Of a stretch of DNA of 64,000 nt, positions 1 through 11,014 are shown piece by piece. The notes below the pieces were generated by a model. It was not told where the DNA came from and searched no databases. It worked only from the letters and a program-made list of their open reading frames with translations. Source of the stretch: Areca catechu (Eukaryota; Streptophyta; Magnoliopsida; Arecales; Arecaceae); assembly GCA_021397845.1 (NCBI GenBank), contig CM038047.1, forward strand, positions 125,222,112 through 125,286,111, written 5' to 3'. Position numbers and translations under genes: made by a program. The first letter of the stretch is position 1. Each line of letters starts with the position of its first letter.

Positions 1-658
1 AAACCCTAATTTCTTGAATTTTTGCACTTACCTGACCCAACCTAATCAACTTCCACACACCCCAATCCCAAGCCAAAATTTATTTGATAACCCTAGTAAA
101 CTTAATCCTAACTTGACATCTCATAAATTAATTAAAATTATTTTATTTTCTGATTGTTATAGATTGTATCAAGATCATTGAATGTTCATCATCTTTTAAT
201 CTAATTTAAGGGCAATCAATATAACATCATGGTAGGAGGTCTTAACCTGTCCTGGGCCCAAAACAAGCACCCAGCATTTACACCCAAGCCTTAATTAAAA
301 TTGATTAGACTTAATTTTCCCTAGAGGGCTAGGTGACACCAGCAGGTCGGGTCTGAGTTGTGTGGGCCGACTAGTGCATTTAATCCTGTGGCTATTATTG
401 AAATCTGGCGTCTAAAGCTGAGGGTCTAGAGTCAAATGACCTAAGTGGTGCAGTGGTTCTTAATTGGGTCCCTGCGAAAGTAGGGGGGCCTCCCACACTC
501 CCACCCTCTACATGGCTAGAGGAAGGATTAGCTACTGGGTTAAGTGTTAGTTGAGCTGACCCATCCAGTTTTGGCTCTAGGTCTAGGAAACCCTAGATTA
601 AGCTAACCCATTTTGCATGCTTGGCTACACCATTATATTTTGATTGATTGATTGTTGC
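1..658 (+). promoter_or_regulatory. 5' untranslated leader of D
   Basis: This stretch is non-coding and collinear with the leaders of C (from about 11428) and G (from about 36511). It contains a conserved block at 304-352, with an imperfect stem-loop at 319-334 (CCTAG/CTAGG around AGGG) followed by GACACC and GGTCGGGTC. Similar blocks occur in all eight gypsy leaders of this window. The leader type is that of C and G and differs downstream of the hairpin from A, A2, B, E and I. Packaging or dimerisation is a possible role, by inference only. Confidence 0.7.
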
Positions 659-1469
659 ATGACCACCAGGTCAAGAGTCCAGTATAGTCAGTCTAAACCC
701 AACCCCAATTCAAACATGGAGTCCAATTTTGAAGTCATCTTGAAAGCCATGACTGAACAGCTAGCTCAGTTGAACCAAACCAATATCCTAACTCAAATTC
801 AGTTAGCCTAAATGAACACCCAAAACCAAGACCAGTTTGATCATATGAACACCCAAACCCAAAACTAGTTTGACTAATCCCGGGACCAGTTTTCTCAAAT
901 AACTGCCCAGCATAAACAAATTACCTAATCAAATAACCAAACAACCAATAGGGTGGAACAATTTGCCACTAGATTGGACCAAGTAGAGGATCGACAAGGA
1001 ATCATAGAAAGAACCCAGTAGTTTAACACTGAACTTGACCTTGATTTAGCCCCTTCTACCTCTCATAACCCTAGGAGAGCCCAAACCCATGAACCCTTTG
1101 TAGAACATAACCCTAGGATACCCCAAAACCAGGATCAATTTAGGGAACCTAACCATAGGGGAAACCAACACTAGGATCAATATCATGATCCTAACCATAA
1201 GAGAATTATAAGGACCAAGATTAGGATGATAGGCTTCTTAGGAGCATCAGGATAGATGCACCTACCTTCAATGGCAGCCTAGATCCAAAGGTCTATGTAG
1301 ATTGGGAGGGAGGTATGGATAGGTACTTCAAATTTTATGCCTTGAGTAATGAGAAAAACTGTCAATTTGTCCAGCTCATGCTAACTAATCAAGCTAGATT
1401 ATACTGGGAGCAAGTAGAACGACTTAATAATCAGATAGGCAACCTACCCATTACCACCTGGGAAGCCAT
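659..1469 (+). pseudogene. gag of D, N-terminal part
   Basis: The start is taken at ATG 659, where the protein begins MTTRSRVQYSQS; the same MTTR/MSTR start is seen in C, G, A2 and B. A glutamine-rich segment with several in-frame stops follows, then (from about 1250) the beginning of the gag capsid-like domain (TFNGSLDPKVYVDWEGGMDR). The frame stops at the target duplication of A (GCCAT, 1465-1469) and resumes at 8572. Gag would form the particle core; this copy is dead. Confidence 0.8.
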
Positions 1470-3172
1470 TGATGCAGAATAAAAGCTCTGAAACCAAAAA
1501 TGATGCAGAACAAAAAAGTTGATGCGATGCAGAAGTAAATTAAAATTAATGTATTTTTTTTATTTATTTATTTTCAGAAGTCGACTTTGACTCAAAGGAA
1601 AGATAAACTAATGCTGAAAGAAACTAAGAAATGACATAAATCACAATTAAAAGGAGTGGATTATCAGAGTAACTCAGAAGTAGGATCGCTAGGGATTGAG
1701 AAACCCCCAGACCTAGGGTTTTCTCCTCTTTCAAGAAACAGACGAAAGAGAAGAGAAGGTTTTATACCTGACTGTGATATCTCTCATTGCTTCAATTGAA
1801 GGACACTCTCGAGCAGATTGTAGGATCCTTGGAGACGAGGTATCTTCGCAATGGATCCTCGGATTGTAGTCCTATGGCAAGGTTGGCCTTCTTCTCGAAC
1901 TCAGGATCTGGAATAAGAAGAACAAAAAAAAAAGAACCAGAAACTCAAAGAAAGGCACTGACCTGAGGACTTAATGAAGATTGTTGGATGTAGAAGTTCC
2001 GGAGATCTTGATACTGATCTGACTCTTCTTTGAACTTGCTCTGTAGTTGAAACAATTGATCTGAACCTGGATGCTGGTGGCTGGCCTCTATGTGGAAGAG
2101 AGGGGCCATGGGATGTAGATGGAAAATTAGGGTTTGGTGGTGGAGTAGAGATGGGTGGACTAAGCTAGGGTTTTGGGGTTGGAGATCTCACACCTCCTCA
2201 AGGTTCCTAGGGAACCCAGATTTACTCTCTCACGGAGCTCAACACTTGAATACAAGTGCGGAAGAGAGAAACACAAAGTTGCTCACAAAGAAATTGATTT
2301 CATTCATCATTCTTTCAAGAGTTACATAGAGTTGAATATATAGACATAACAAAGAAATAAAATTTCATACACTTCCCATATGGGACTAATAGGACTAACC
2401 CACACTTTAGGCATCAAATTCTCTTCCCAAGACTCCTTCCATGAGTGGGTGCCCAAAAGCTCCAAGAAAACTTGAAAATCAGCTCCATATGGCAGGTTAT
2501 GGGGGTGTCTCCTAGTATCTCTCCATGAATCAAGGATTTTCCTTCATGGTTTGGCTCTTTTGGACACCTCCTAGTCTTGCTCCACAAGTTTAGGCTTCTT
2601 CCTTTCATGGCTTTGGCACTTTAGGAAACTTTTGGGTGCCTCCTTGATTTTCTCCCAAGACATGCTCTCTTCCCTTTTATAACTTAGGTTTTTATGGAAC
2701 ATTGTGGGGCACCTCCTTGATCCTCTCTTCAAGAAAAATTCTTGCCATCCTGGCTTGGGTTTATCTGGAAAGAAGTTGGCTCCTCCTTGGATTGAGGTAT
2801 CTTGATGGATTTCTCCCCAAGTGGCGCATGAAAGAAGGGACCTGCTTTCTTGTGGTGTGGGGACCAAGGCACACTGGATGGAGATGTGGAGCCTCCTGGA
2901 CTCTGGCGTGTGGCTGGGAGTGTGGCGCCCACTTGCTTGGTCCTGGGAGAAAATGTGGCACCTTGGAGAAGACCTAGACCACTACTAGGACTTGTATTGA
3001 GTCAACATGACTCAACAAAATTTAAATTGCAGGAAATACAGACTCAAACTAAAATTGAGTTGACCAAGTCAACCCTTATTACAAAACCAGAAAACCCTAA
3101 TTCTTCGGGCAATGTCAATCAGAGATCCAGATGGAGCCCTGAAGTCTTCTTCTGAGTCTGGTGCCCGCACCA
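1470..3172 (-). repeat. 3' LTR of A
   Basis: In sense it begins TGGTGCGGGCACCAG and ends CTGCATCA, both with the TG/CA termini. It matches 6858-8566 along its length, including the extra U5-end unit with a decayed primer-binding site. A TATA-like stretch (TATATATTC, minus strand) lies near 2335-2344. Open frames inside it, such as 2090-2329, recur in the other LTR only because LTRs are copies. Confidence 0.92.
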
Positions 3173-3950
3173 ATTCTCCCGGGGTGGGAGGAACTCGACC
3201 CTGTCGAGTATGGATCAAGCTGGCTCTGGTATCTCTCCAAGAGGTCTGGGTCCAATTCTTGTAATTCTTCTCGGGAGATCCAAGAGTTATCAGAATCTGG
3301 CCTTCCTTGCCAACGGACCAGGTATCTTTGGTATCCTCGATTACGAGTAGAGATAACCTGATCATCCAGGATCTTTTCAATCTGCTCTTTCCTCACAGGC
3401 CAGTTTGTTGGTGGACACACAGGGTTGGGTTCACTCTCAAGAGCAGGATTAGGCTCAAAAAGGCTCACTGGGAATCACAGCTGGCTCTCTATACTCTACT
3501 AGGTCTGTAATGTTGAAAGTGGAGCTAATGCCTAGTTCTGAAGGCAACTCGAGCACATAGGCATTGGACCCTACTCTCTTCACCACTCTAAATGGTCTAG
3601 CTCCTCTAGCATGTAACTTTCTAACAGTTCCAGGAGGAAACCGTTCAGGCCTTAACCTAATCATTACATAGTCTCCCTCAACAAAAGTTTTGACTCGCCT
3701 TTGAGAATCAGCCAACTTCTTATAAGTTTCATTACTTAAATTTATTTTGGCATGAATTTCTTTATGCAAGTCCTTTACATGCTATGCAAGTGCATCAAGA
3801 GACTTGTGTGTGTGGACTAATAGTGAAATCAGATCAAGTGGTGTGTGAGGCTTGTATCCATGAACAATTTCAAAGGGACTCTAGCCTATAGACCTATTGA
3901 TCGAAACATTATATGCAAATTTAGTCTTGGACAAAATACAAATTCCAATT
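3115..3950 (-). pseudogene. Integrase C-terminus and chromodomain of A
   Basis: In sense: an integrase segment with KLHARGARPFRVVKRVG and NAYVLELP (the GPY/F-type module), then FNITDLVEY, a linker, and a chromodomain whose aromatic positions include YLVRW and SWISREEL. Chromodomains of this kind are thought to steer integration to heterochromatin. There are stops near 3780 and 3880, and a frameshift near 3455-3468 separates the GPY/F part from the chromodomain. The chromodomain frame runs through the polypurine tract into the LTR. No start codon is evident, so it may be untranslated. Confidence 0.85.
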
Positions 3951-4093
3951 CCTGGTGCTCTTAATCAAACCAAAATCAGAGCCAAAGCCTAGTAAAGGGT
4001 CAAGAAAAACTAAACTAGACTGATGACGCATTCCTAAAGAATGGACTTTATTCCAAAGGAACCCTAGGTCTAAACCTAACAAACTAAGGCTCT

Positions 4094-5914
4094 CTAGGTT
4101 TGACCTTGGGTCGGAGGAGGGCATGCAGAGCATGAAAACTTATTATGGATGCCTAGTAGGTGCCATAAGGTCTTCCAGAAGTAGGTGGCAAACCTAATAG
4201 GTTCTAAGGAGTCTTGCAACCTAGAGATCTCAGTAAAGTGTAATCCCATAGCTCTAGAAACATGAGAAGATTCAGGGAAGGGTAGGAAATAAGAATCAGA
4301 GTTTTGAGGTGGCTTATCAGAAACAAGAAACAAACCTTGGTTATTCAGGATGACCTTAAAATGAGGACATTGTTCTATAGGTGCACTCATCCAAACCTCA
4401 TGATTTGCTCTAGGAGGGTCTACAAGTGCAAGTTCTAGGGTAGGCTGGGTGCTCCTAGAAGGTGGAAGGTTATCAGGAAGGTCTTTGGAATGTTTATCTA
4501 AAAAGTCCTCTAAGCTACTGTCTTTTTCTTGTTCTTGGACCTTCTCAATGGGCAATTCTTGTGAACCCCTTCCTTCTTCACACTTCTCTACCAGATTTGA
4601 CTCAGGGGTGTCTTCTTTGGATTCCTCAATGAGTTCAGAGGTATTCTCACTTAAACTCTCATTGGGTGTAATTTTCTCTTCCTGAACTTCCTCAAAAGGG
4701 TCTTCTCCTAGGTTTAGCTCCTGAATTCCTTGAGTGGCAGGGGTCCCCTCAATAACCCCATCAGGTAGGAGTTGGTTAATTGAATTATCGGGAGAGATAT
4801 CCTCAAATTCTTCTTCTTTATATTCATCTATCAAACTTAAGTCAGGCTCATATATTTCTTCCTCAATCTCACTGAAATGTTCTAATCTATTCTCCTTTGA
4901 TTCCTCTTTAAGTACGGCTCTGGTCAGGTCAACTAATTTTGGGATGGCCATGCCTAACTCCTTCTCAGTGTTATCCTTCTGGTCAAGAGGTGACACAAGT
5001 AGGAATTGACAAACAAAAGTCTGGTTCACTACGGGTGTCTGATCAATCGGAACTTGACTCAAGTTGGTAGAGGTTGGCTTTAAGTCCAAAGTACTTGATT
5101 GGTTATATCTTAAAGACCACTCATAGTCTTGGGCTTCTTGGTAGGCTCGATCTAACTTATTGGTCTTTTCAAGGCATAGCTTCCTATAAATGTCTGGGTG
5201 TAACCCAACCCTAAACCTCGATGTGATCTGAGCTTCGATCTCAATGGTATTGCATTTCATGTCATACCACTGGAAGTCCTCGATATATTTAGACACAGGC
5301 CTATTACCTTGTCGCAATTGGTACCATTGGTCTAAAAGTCTTTTCTCATAGGATCTACCTAGGTACCTATCTCTCAACTTACTTCTCATATCTCTCCAAG
5401 TATGTATTTCCTCTTTTCTTTGATAACACTCATGCTCAATAGCATACCAATGCGACCTAGCATGTATGGTGAACTTGGTTTTGGCCAACCTAATTTGTCC
5501 TAATTTTGATATGTTAGTGCACTCAAAATACCGATCCATTTGTTCTTCCCACTTAATATATGTCTCTTGTCTTCCATCAAAAGTGGGTGCATAAGGTTCG
5601 GTGTTCCTAACAGGTCCCTTTTCTGAGTCAACCAAGTATGGATATAGGCTCCTAGGGTTATGCTCGGGATCACGGTATAAGGTCTTCCTAGGCTCCTGGC
5701 ATGGGTGAGGTTGGGGCCTATTAAATTTTGGATCAGGGATCCAATTTTGATGTCTACATTTCTCAAGTCCCTGGGCTCGGTCTCTAAACTAGGCAAAACC
5801 CTCATTCATATCCTGACTCAATTTGGTCATACTTTCGGTAAGAGTTCTAATCATGGCCTCTAAATCAGGTTGGGTTTGACCAGGTTGGTAGGGTACTTCG
5901 TTCTGGGTGGACAT
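4094..5914 (-). CDS. Gag-like protein of A ending in a degenerate integrase core
   Basis: The start is ATG 5914 (MSTQNEVPYQPGQ). The frame is about 606 codons with one internal TAG at 5789-5791; A2 has glutamine there. Order: N-terminal coiled-coil-like segment; Retrotrans_gag-type capsid domain at about residues 110-280 (TFDGRQETYIKWEEQMDRYF to DRAYQEAQDYE); long acidic segment with IYEPDLSLIDEYKEEE at about 355; and a C-terminal module from about residue 541 with YFLPFPESSHVSR and FATYFWKTLWHLLG. That module matches the integrase core of D but lacks the catalytic segment. There is no CCHC zinc knuckle and no protease. The frame stops just after PPPTQGQT. Confidence 0.8.
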
Positions 5915-6857
5915 GATGATGCAAGCAATCACACTAAATGAGACTCGACTGAAACGACTACGGGCTAACTAGACCTAGAACCCAAACTAGATGCCCAATC
6001 AGAGTGGCAAGCTAGCCTGTAGTAACTTGGGACTCAGCCAGGCAGGTGTAAGGGGAGTGTTAGGTCCCTAATTGCCAATCCTAGACACCAATCAGAGATT
6101 GGCCAGGTAGGCGGACCAGCACACAAGCCCTTCGGGATAGAATCCCTGAACCACCATTCTAGACACTGAGTACAAAGCACACACAGAATAACTAGACAAA
6201 CTGACTCAACATTAGCCTAGACCCGACTTGTTGGTGTCCCTAGCCCACTAGGGCAAATTAAGTCTAATAAATTTTAAAATTAGGCTTAGGATCGAATGAA
6301 TGGGTGGTGGTTTTGGGCTAAGGAGAGGTTATCAACTCCTCCCCTTATCTTAGATGCTTAATTGCCCTTAAGATGAATTAGGAGATAATCACTCAAAAAA
6401 AAAAAAAATTGAAATGCAGAAACACAAAAACATGGTTGCTGTAATTTAACTCTCAGAAATTTCACAGAAATCAATAAATCACAGTAAAATTATATAAAAT
6501 AGTTTCAATTATACTGGTTCCAGCAAAATAAAAATCATATAATTTAGAGTTACCTGTAATGAAAAACAATTCCTACAATAGAGTAGTTACAGACTGAAAA
6601 TAGAATGCTTCCCCCGTTTACAATTCCTGCTACGAAGTTGTAACCCAGCGGATCCCCTACATGCCCTAGGAACACCCCATGGAATGGGAAGAGGAGGCTT
6701 GCACCTTGCTTCGTTCCTAGGACCGGACATCCTAGGGAGTCTACTTCGAGCAGACAAAGTAAAAAAGAGAGACACTCAAAACATGCAAGCAAGTCAGAAA
6801 CCCTAGACAGGGCTCTGATACCAAAATGATGCAGAACGGAAGCTCTGATACCAAAAT
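5915..6857 (-). promoter_or_regulatory. 5' leader of A with two conserved stem-loops
   Basis: Non-coding leader between primer-binding site and gag. Stem-loop 1 is at 6238-6253 (sense CCCTAG-TGGG-CTAGGG, perfect 6-bp stem) and stem-loop 2 at 6088-6102 (sense CCAATC-TCT-GATTGG, perfect 6-bp stem). Both recur at equivalent places in A2, B, E and I. They are candidates for packaging or dimerisation signals because non-autonomous elements need cis signals, but no function is shown. Confidence 0.6.
6812..6853 (-). other. Duplicated primer-binding site of A (initiator tRNA-Met)
   Basis: The sense sequence TGGTATCAGAGC, complementary to the 3' end of plant initiator tRNA-Met, occurs twice: 6842-6853, a few bases from the LTR end, and 6812-6823. 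Between them is a copy of the LTR terminus (tgatgcagaacgga). A decayed third copy lies inside the LTR at about 6871-6882. Confidence 0.85.
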
Positions 6858-8566
6858 TGATGCAGAAAAAAGCTCTGAAATAAAAAATGATGCAGAACAA
6901 AAAAGATGATGCGATGCAGAAGTAAATTAAAATTAATGTATTTTTTTTTATTTATTTATTTTCAGAAGTCGACTTTGACTCAAAGGAAAGATAAATAATG
7001 CTGAAAGAAACTAAGAAATGACAGAAAGCACAATTAAAAGGAGTGGATTATCAGAGTAACTCAGAAGTAGGATCGCTAGGGATTGAGAAACCCCCAGACC
7101 TAGGGTTTACTCCTTTTTCAAGAAACAGACGAAGAGAGAAGAGAAGGTTTTATACCTGACTATGATATCTCTCGTTGCTTCAATTGAAGGACACTCTCGA
7201 GCAGATTGTAGGATCCTTGGAGACGAGGTATCTTCGCAATGGATCCTCGGATTGTAGTCCTATGGCAAGGTTGGCCTTCTTCTCGAACTCAGGATCTGGA
7301 ATAAGAAGAACAAAAAAAAAGAACCAGAAACTCAAAGAAAGGCACTGACCTGAGGACTTAATGAAGATTGTTGGATGTAGAAGTTCCGGAGATCTTGATA
7401 CTGATCTGACTCTTCTTTGAACTTGCTCTGTAGTTGAAACAGTTGATCTGAACTTGGATGCTGGTGGTCGGCCTCTATGTGGAAGAGAGGGGCCATGGGA
7501 TGTAGATGGAAAATTAGGGTTTGGTGGTGGTGGAGTAGAGATGGGTGGACTAAGCTAGGGTTTTGGGGTTGGAGATCTCACACCTCCTCAAGGTTCCTAG
7601 GGAACCCGGATTTACTCCCTTACGGAGCTCAACACTTGAATACAAGTGCGGAAGAGAGAAACACAAAGTTTCTCACAAAGAAATTGATTTCATTCATCAT
7701 TCTTTCAAGAGTTACATAGAGTTGAATATATAGACATAACAAAGAAATAAAATTTCATACACTTCCCATGTGGGACTAATAGGACTAACCCACACTTTAG
7801 GCATCAAATTCTCTTCCCAAGACTCCTTCCATGAGTGGGCAGCCCAAAAACTCCAAGAAAACTTGAAAATCAGCTCCAAATGGCAGGTTATGGGGGTGTC
7901 TCCTAGTATCTCTCCATGAATCAAGGATTTTCCCTTCATGGTTTGGCTCTTTTGGACACTCCTAGTCTTGCTCCACAAGTTTAGGCTTCTTCCTTTCATG
8001 GCTTTGGCACTTTAGGAAACTTTTGGGTGCCTCCTTGATTTTCTCCCCAAGACATGCTCTCTTCCCTTTTATAACTTAGGTTTTTATGGAACATTGTGGG
8101 ACACCTCCTTGATCCTCTCTTCAAGAAAAATTCTTGCCATCCTGGCTTGGGTTTATCTGGAAAGAAGTTGGCTCCTCCTTGGATTGAGGTATCTTGATGG
8201 ATTTCTCCCCCAAGTGGCGCATGAAAGAAGGGACCTGCTTTCTTGTGGTGTGGGGACCAAGGCACACTGGATGGAGATGTGGAGCCTCCTGGACTCTGGC
8301 GTGTGGCTGGGAGTGTGGCGCCCACTTGCTTGGTCCTGGGAGAAAATGTGGCACCTTGGAGAAGATCTAGACCACTACTAGGACTTGTATTGAGTCAACA
8401 TGACTCAACAAAATTTAAATTGCAGGGAAATACAGACTCAAACTAAAATTGAGTTGACCAAGTCAACCCTTATTACAAAACCAGAAAACTGTAATTCTTC
8501 GGGCAATGTCAATCAAAGATCCAGATGGAGCCCTGAAGTCTTCTTCTGAGTCTGGTGCCTGCACCA
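6858..8566 (-). repeat. 5' LTR of A
   Basis: It matches 1470-3172 and ends at the second GCCAT duplication. In sense it starts TGGTGCAGGCACC (one change from the 3' LTR) and ends at 6858. As in the 3' LTR, its U5 end carries an extra roughly 30-bp unit containing a primer-binding-site-like gctctgaaata. Confidence 0.92.
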
Positions 8567-9474
8567 GCCATGAAATTAAAGCTTAAAGCTAAGTATGTTC
8601 TCCCATAGTATCAGCAGTGTCTCTTAGATCAATGGCAGAGATTAAGACAAGGGACCAAAACTGTGATTGAATACATAGCCAAGTTTGATGAGTGCACCCT
8701 AAGATGTGGCATAGATGAACCAGAGTCAGTTACCCTCTCTAGATTTAGAAATGGTCTTAGAGAGGATATCCAAAAGGAACTATACTTTAGGGATGTTGAA
8801 AGCATGGCCCATGTCTATCATGTAGCTGAAAATGTTGAGAGGTTCCAGAAAGTACCTGTAGTTAGGAGATCTGAACCCTTTAAACCCAACACTCCAAAAC
8901 AACCCAGCTATAACCAAACTCATCCCAACCCTAACCAAAGTCGGCCAAACCCAAACCCAAATCGACCCAACCCCAATCCAACCCATCCCAACCCTAATCC
9001 ATCTCGTCCTAACCCAAGTCCGAGTTAGGCTAGCTTAAGTAACTCAGCATCTTTTAGGAATGATAAGGGTAAGGCACAACTTTTTAGAAGAACCCAAGCC
9101 CTAGCCCCAATGCTTGTTTTAGGTGTAATAAGGTAGGTCACTTTGCTAGCCAGTGTCCCACCAGGCTTTTGCACATAGGGGAGCTTGTGGAAGATGAGCC
9201 TGAACCCAATGAGGATGAAGAAGAAGAGGTATATGAAGCTGAACCAGACTTAATTGAGGAATACGAAGGTGATGAGGATGATTTTGAACAAATAGACCTC
9301 GCAGGGGTAGTTGGATGCATCCTGTCCCAGAATAAAACCTAGGAAGATTGGCATAGGACCAATATCCTATAGACTTTAGTGAAGATTGGGGACAAGGTGT
9401 GTAAAATAATTTAAGATAGTGGGAGTTGTGTGAATGCCATATCCTATAAGGCTGTCAAAACCCTAGGCTTACAC
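8567..9474 (+). pseudogene. gag of D, C-terminal part, zinc knuckle and start of protease
   Basis: It continues the gag interrupted at 1469: capsid-domain remainder (YIAKFDECTLRCGI, LSRFRNGLREDIQKELYF), a proline/asparagine-rich repeat (RPNPNPN units, 8895-9025), then after a frameshift a CCHC knuckle (CFRCNKVGHFASQC, about 9115-9156), an acidic EEVYEAEPDLIEEYEGDEDD segment, and the aspartic protease active site DSGSCVNAI near 9415-9440 with a stop directly before it. The protease is cut at TACAC (9470-9474) by C and resumes at 22927. Confidence 0.85.
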
Positions 9475-11014
9475 TGGTGGGGACACCAGGTTCAGACACA
9501 GATCCTTGGGTCCCATATGGTTTACTTAATCAGGTATCAAAGTTTTAAAAATTTTGTAATCAATTAAGATTGAGTCCTGTAATAAGTTGAGGTTAGTTGA
9601 TTATTTCAACCCTCAACCTAGTCAGTATTTTGAATCTGTACATCAATTATGAGTCTAGTATGAGCCCAATTTTTGTACAAGAAAGGAGGTCACCCTATTT
9701 TGGAGTTCCACCAGGCCACATCCAAGAGTCAGAGACTGCTACATCAATCCATTGGATCTTGGGTGACAACTCAAGATTCAAGATGCTTCCAGAAACCCTG
9801 ATTCTTTACAGATATCCTCCAGATGCCCAGATTCCAGTCCAGATGCCAGAGCATATTCCCAAACTAGGGTATCCATGATTCCAAAGGTCTCTCTACATCC
9901 TAGCCTAAAGAAATCAAGTCCAAGTGCCAAGCCCAAGCCCTAAAGAAGCAAGATTCTATGGAATATTCCTGCTACCAGGCTACCAGGCCACCCCAGCTTC
10001 CAGAGGCCCAAACCCATGCACCCAAACCCCTTTGGGCTGGCCCCTTGCTGCCCATAGAAGCCCAACACACCCTCCTAGGCATCCTTGAAGTGTTGACCAA
10101 GTCCAAGAGGTGTCCTTGAGTGGAATAGTCAAAGCATAAAGGATAAAGGAGAAGACTAGGTCAATTCCTAACCTAATGGGGATTTATTTTTCTAACCTAG
10201 CTAGGAAAGGACTTGTAACCCAAGTGTAACCATGGTTAGTGAGGGCATGGGAACTCTATAAATACCCCATCCCTCCCACTCTTGTAATCAACTTTTATTC
10301 ATGATATCAAAACCCTGGTGAATTTATTTTGAGCTTGCGAGCTTGTGTTACTTTGGTTTTTTTGGTTCTTTGGTTTGTGTTTGTGTTTCCTTGCTGCCCT
10401 AGCATCCTTCCATGCCCTAATTCACTGCCATCCAAGCCTTCACATGTCCAAGAAGGAGGGCCCTAGGCCACCAAGCAAGGAGATCTTCATCAAGCTTCAA
10501 GCCGCCCCACTTCTAAACCCTAACCTGATTCTTTCTAAACCTAGTCCCCTTTCTTTTTCTTACTTGCTATTTTGATTGACCCTTGACATTTTGCAGGATC
10601 TTTGAGGTGTTTCACCTCCCAAGAGGAGGCTTTCCTTGCATCCAAAACAATCCAAATCAGCCATCTAATCAAGGGAACCGAACTTCATCATCCAGACTCC
10701 AGTCAGAGTGCTGTGTGATCTCTTCATCGGAAGTCCTTCAAATCACAGATTGGTAACATCCTTTCCTTCTTTTAATTTCTGATTTGGTGAAGATAAGCTA
10801 TCCTAATTCGGGAGTTTCTTAATTCTCGGGTCCTGGAATTTATTATTTTGCATGAGTTTGCCAGCAATACAATGATTCCATGCATTTCTCTTCTTCTTGC
10901 TAGTTCTTACTTTTATTTGAGAATTTATCTTACAAAATAAATTATAAAAATCACAAAAAAATTATTTTACTATTTTTCCTGCATGTTTGGAAATCTTAGA
11001 GTTGCCTCACATTA
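9475..11014 (+). repeat. 5' LTR of C
   Basis: Begins TGGTGGGGACACCAGG and ends CTCACATTA (CATCA in the 3' copy). The promoter-like CTATAAATACC is at 10256-10266, after GAGGGCATGGGAACT, an arrangement repeated in D, G and J. The ORF 10345-10575 lies downstream of the TATA within the LTR and is not a supported gene. Confidence 0.9.
10256..10266 (+). promoter_or_regulatory. TATA box of C 5' LTR
   Basis: CTATAAATACC in the shared context GGGCATGGGAACTCTATAAA. The same core is at 22155-22165 (C 3' LTR), 34095-34105 (D), 35328-35338 (G) and 46286-46296 (J), so it is probably the Pol II core promoter of this LTR family. Confidence 0.7.

Larger units (their letters stand above)
1470..8566 (-). mobile_element. 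Non-autonomous chromovirus A
   Basis: Complete minus-strand element inserted in the gag of D with GCCAT duplicated at 1465-1469 and 8567-8571. LTRs are 1470-3172 and 6858-8566, and differ by a few percent at most where compared. Between them, in sense order: leader, a long gag-like ORF, then integrase C-terminus plus chromodomain. Protease, RT, RNase H and the catalytic integrase core are absent, so movement would require proteins from another element. Confidence 0.93.

Noticed and set aside
1..10. Telomere-type AAACCCTAA, repeated at 11428, 13850 and 25195
   Set aside because: Single telo-box-like units at equivalent places in retrotransposon leaders; there is no tandem array.
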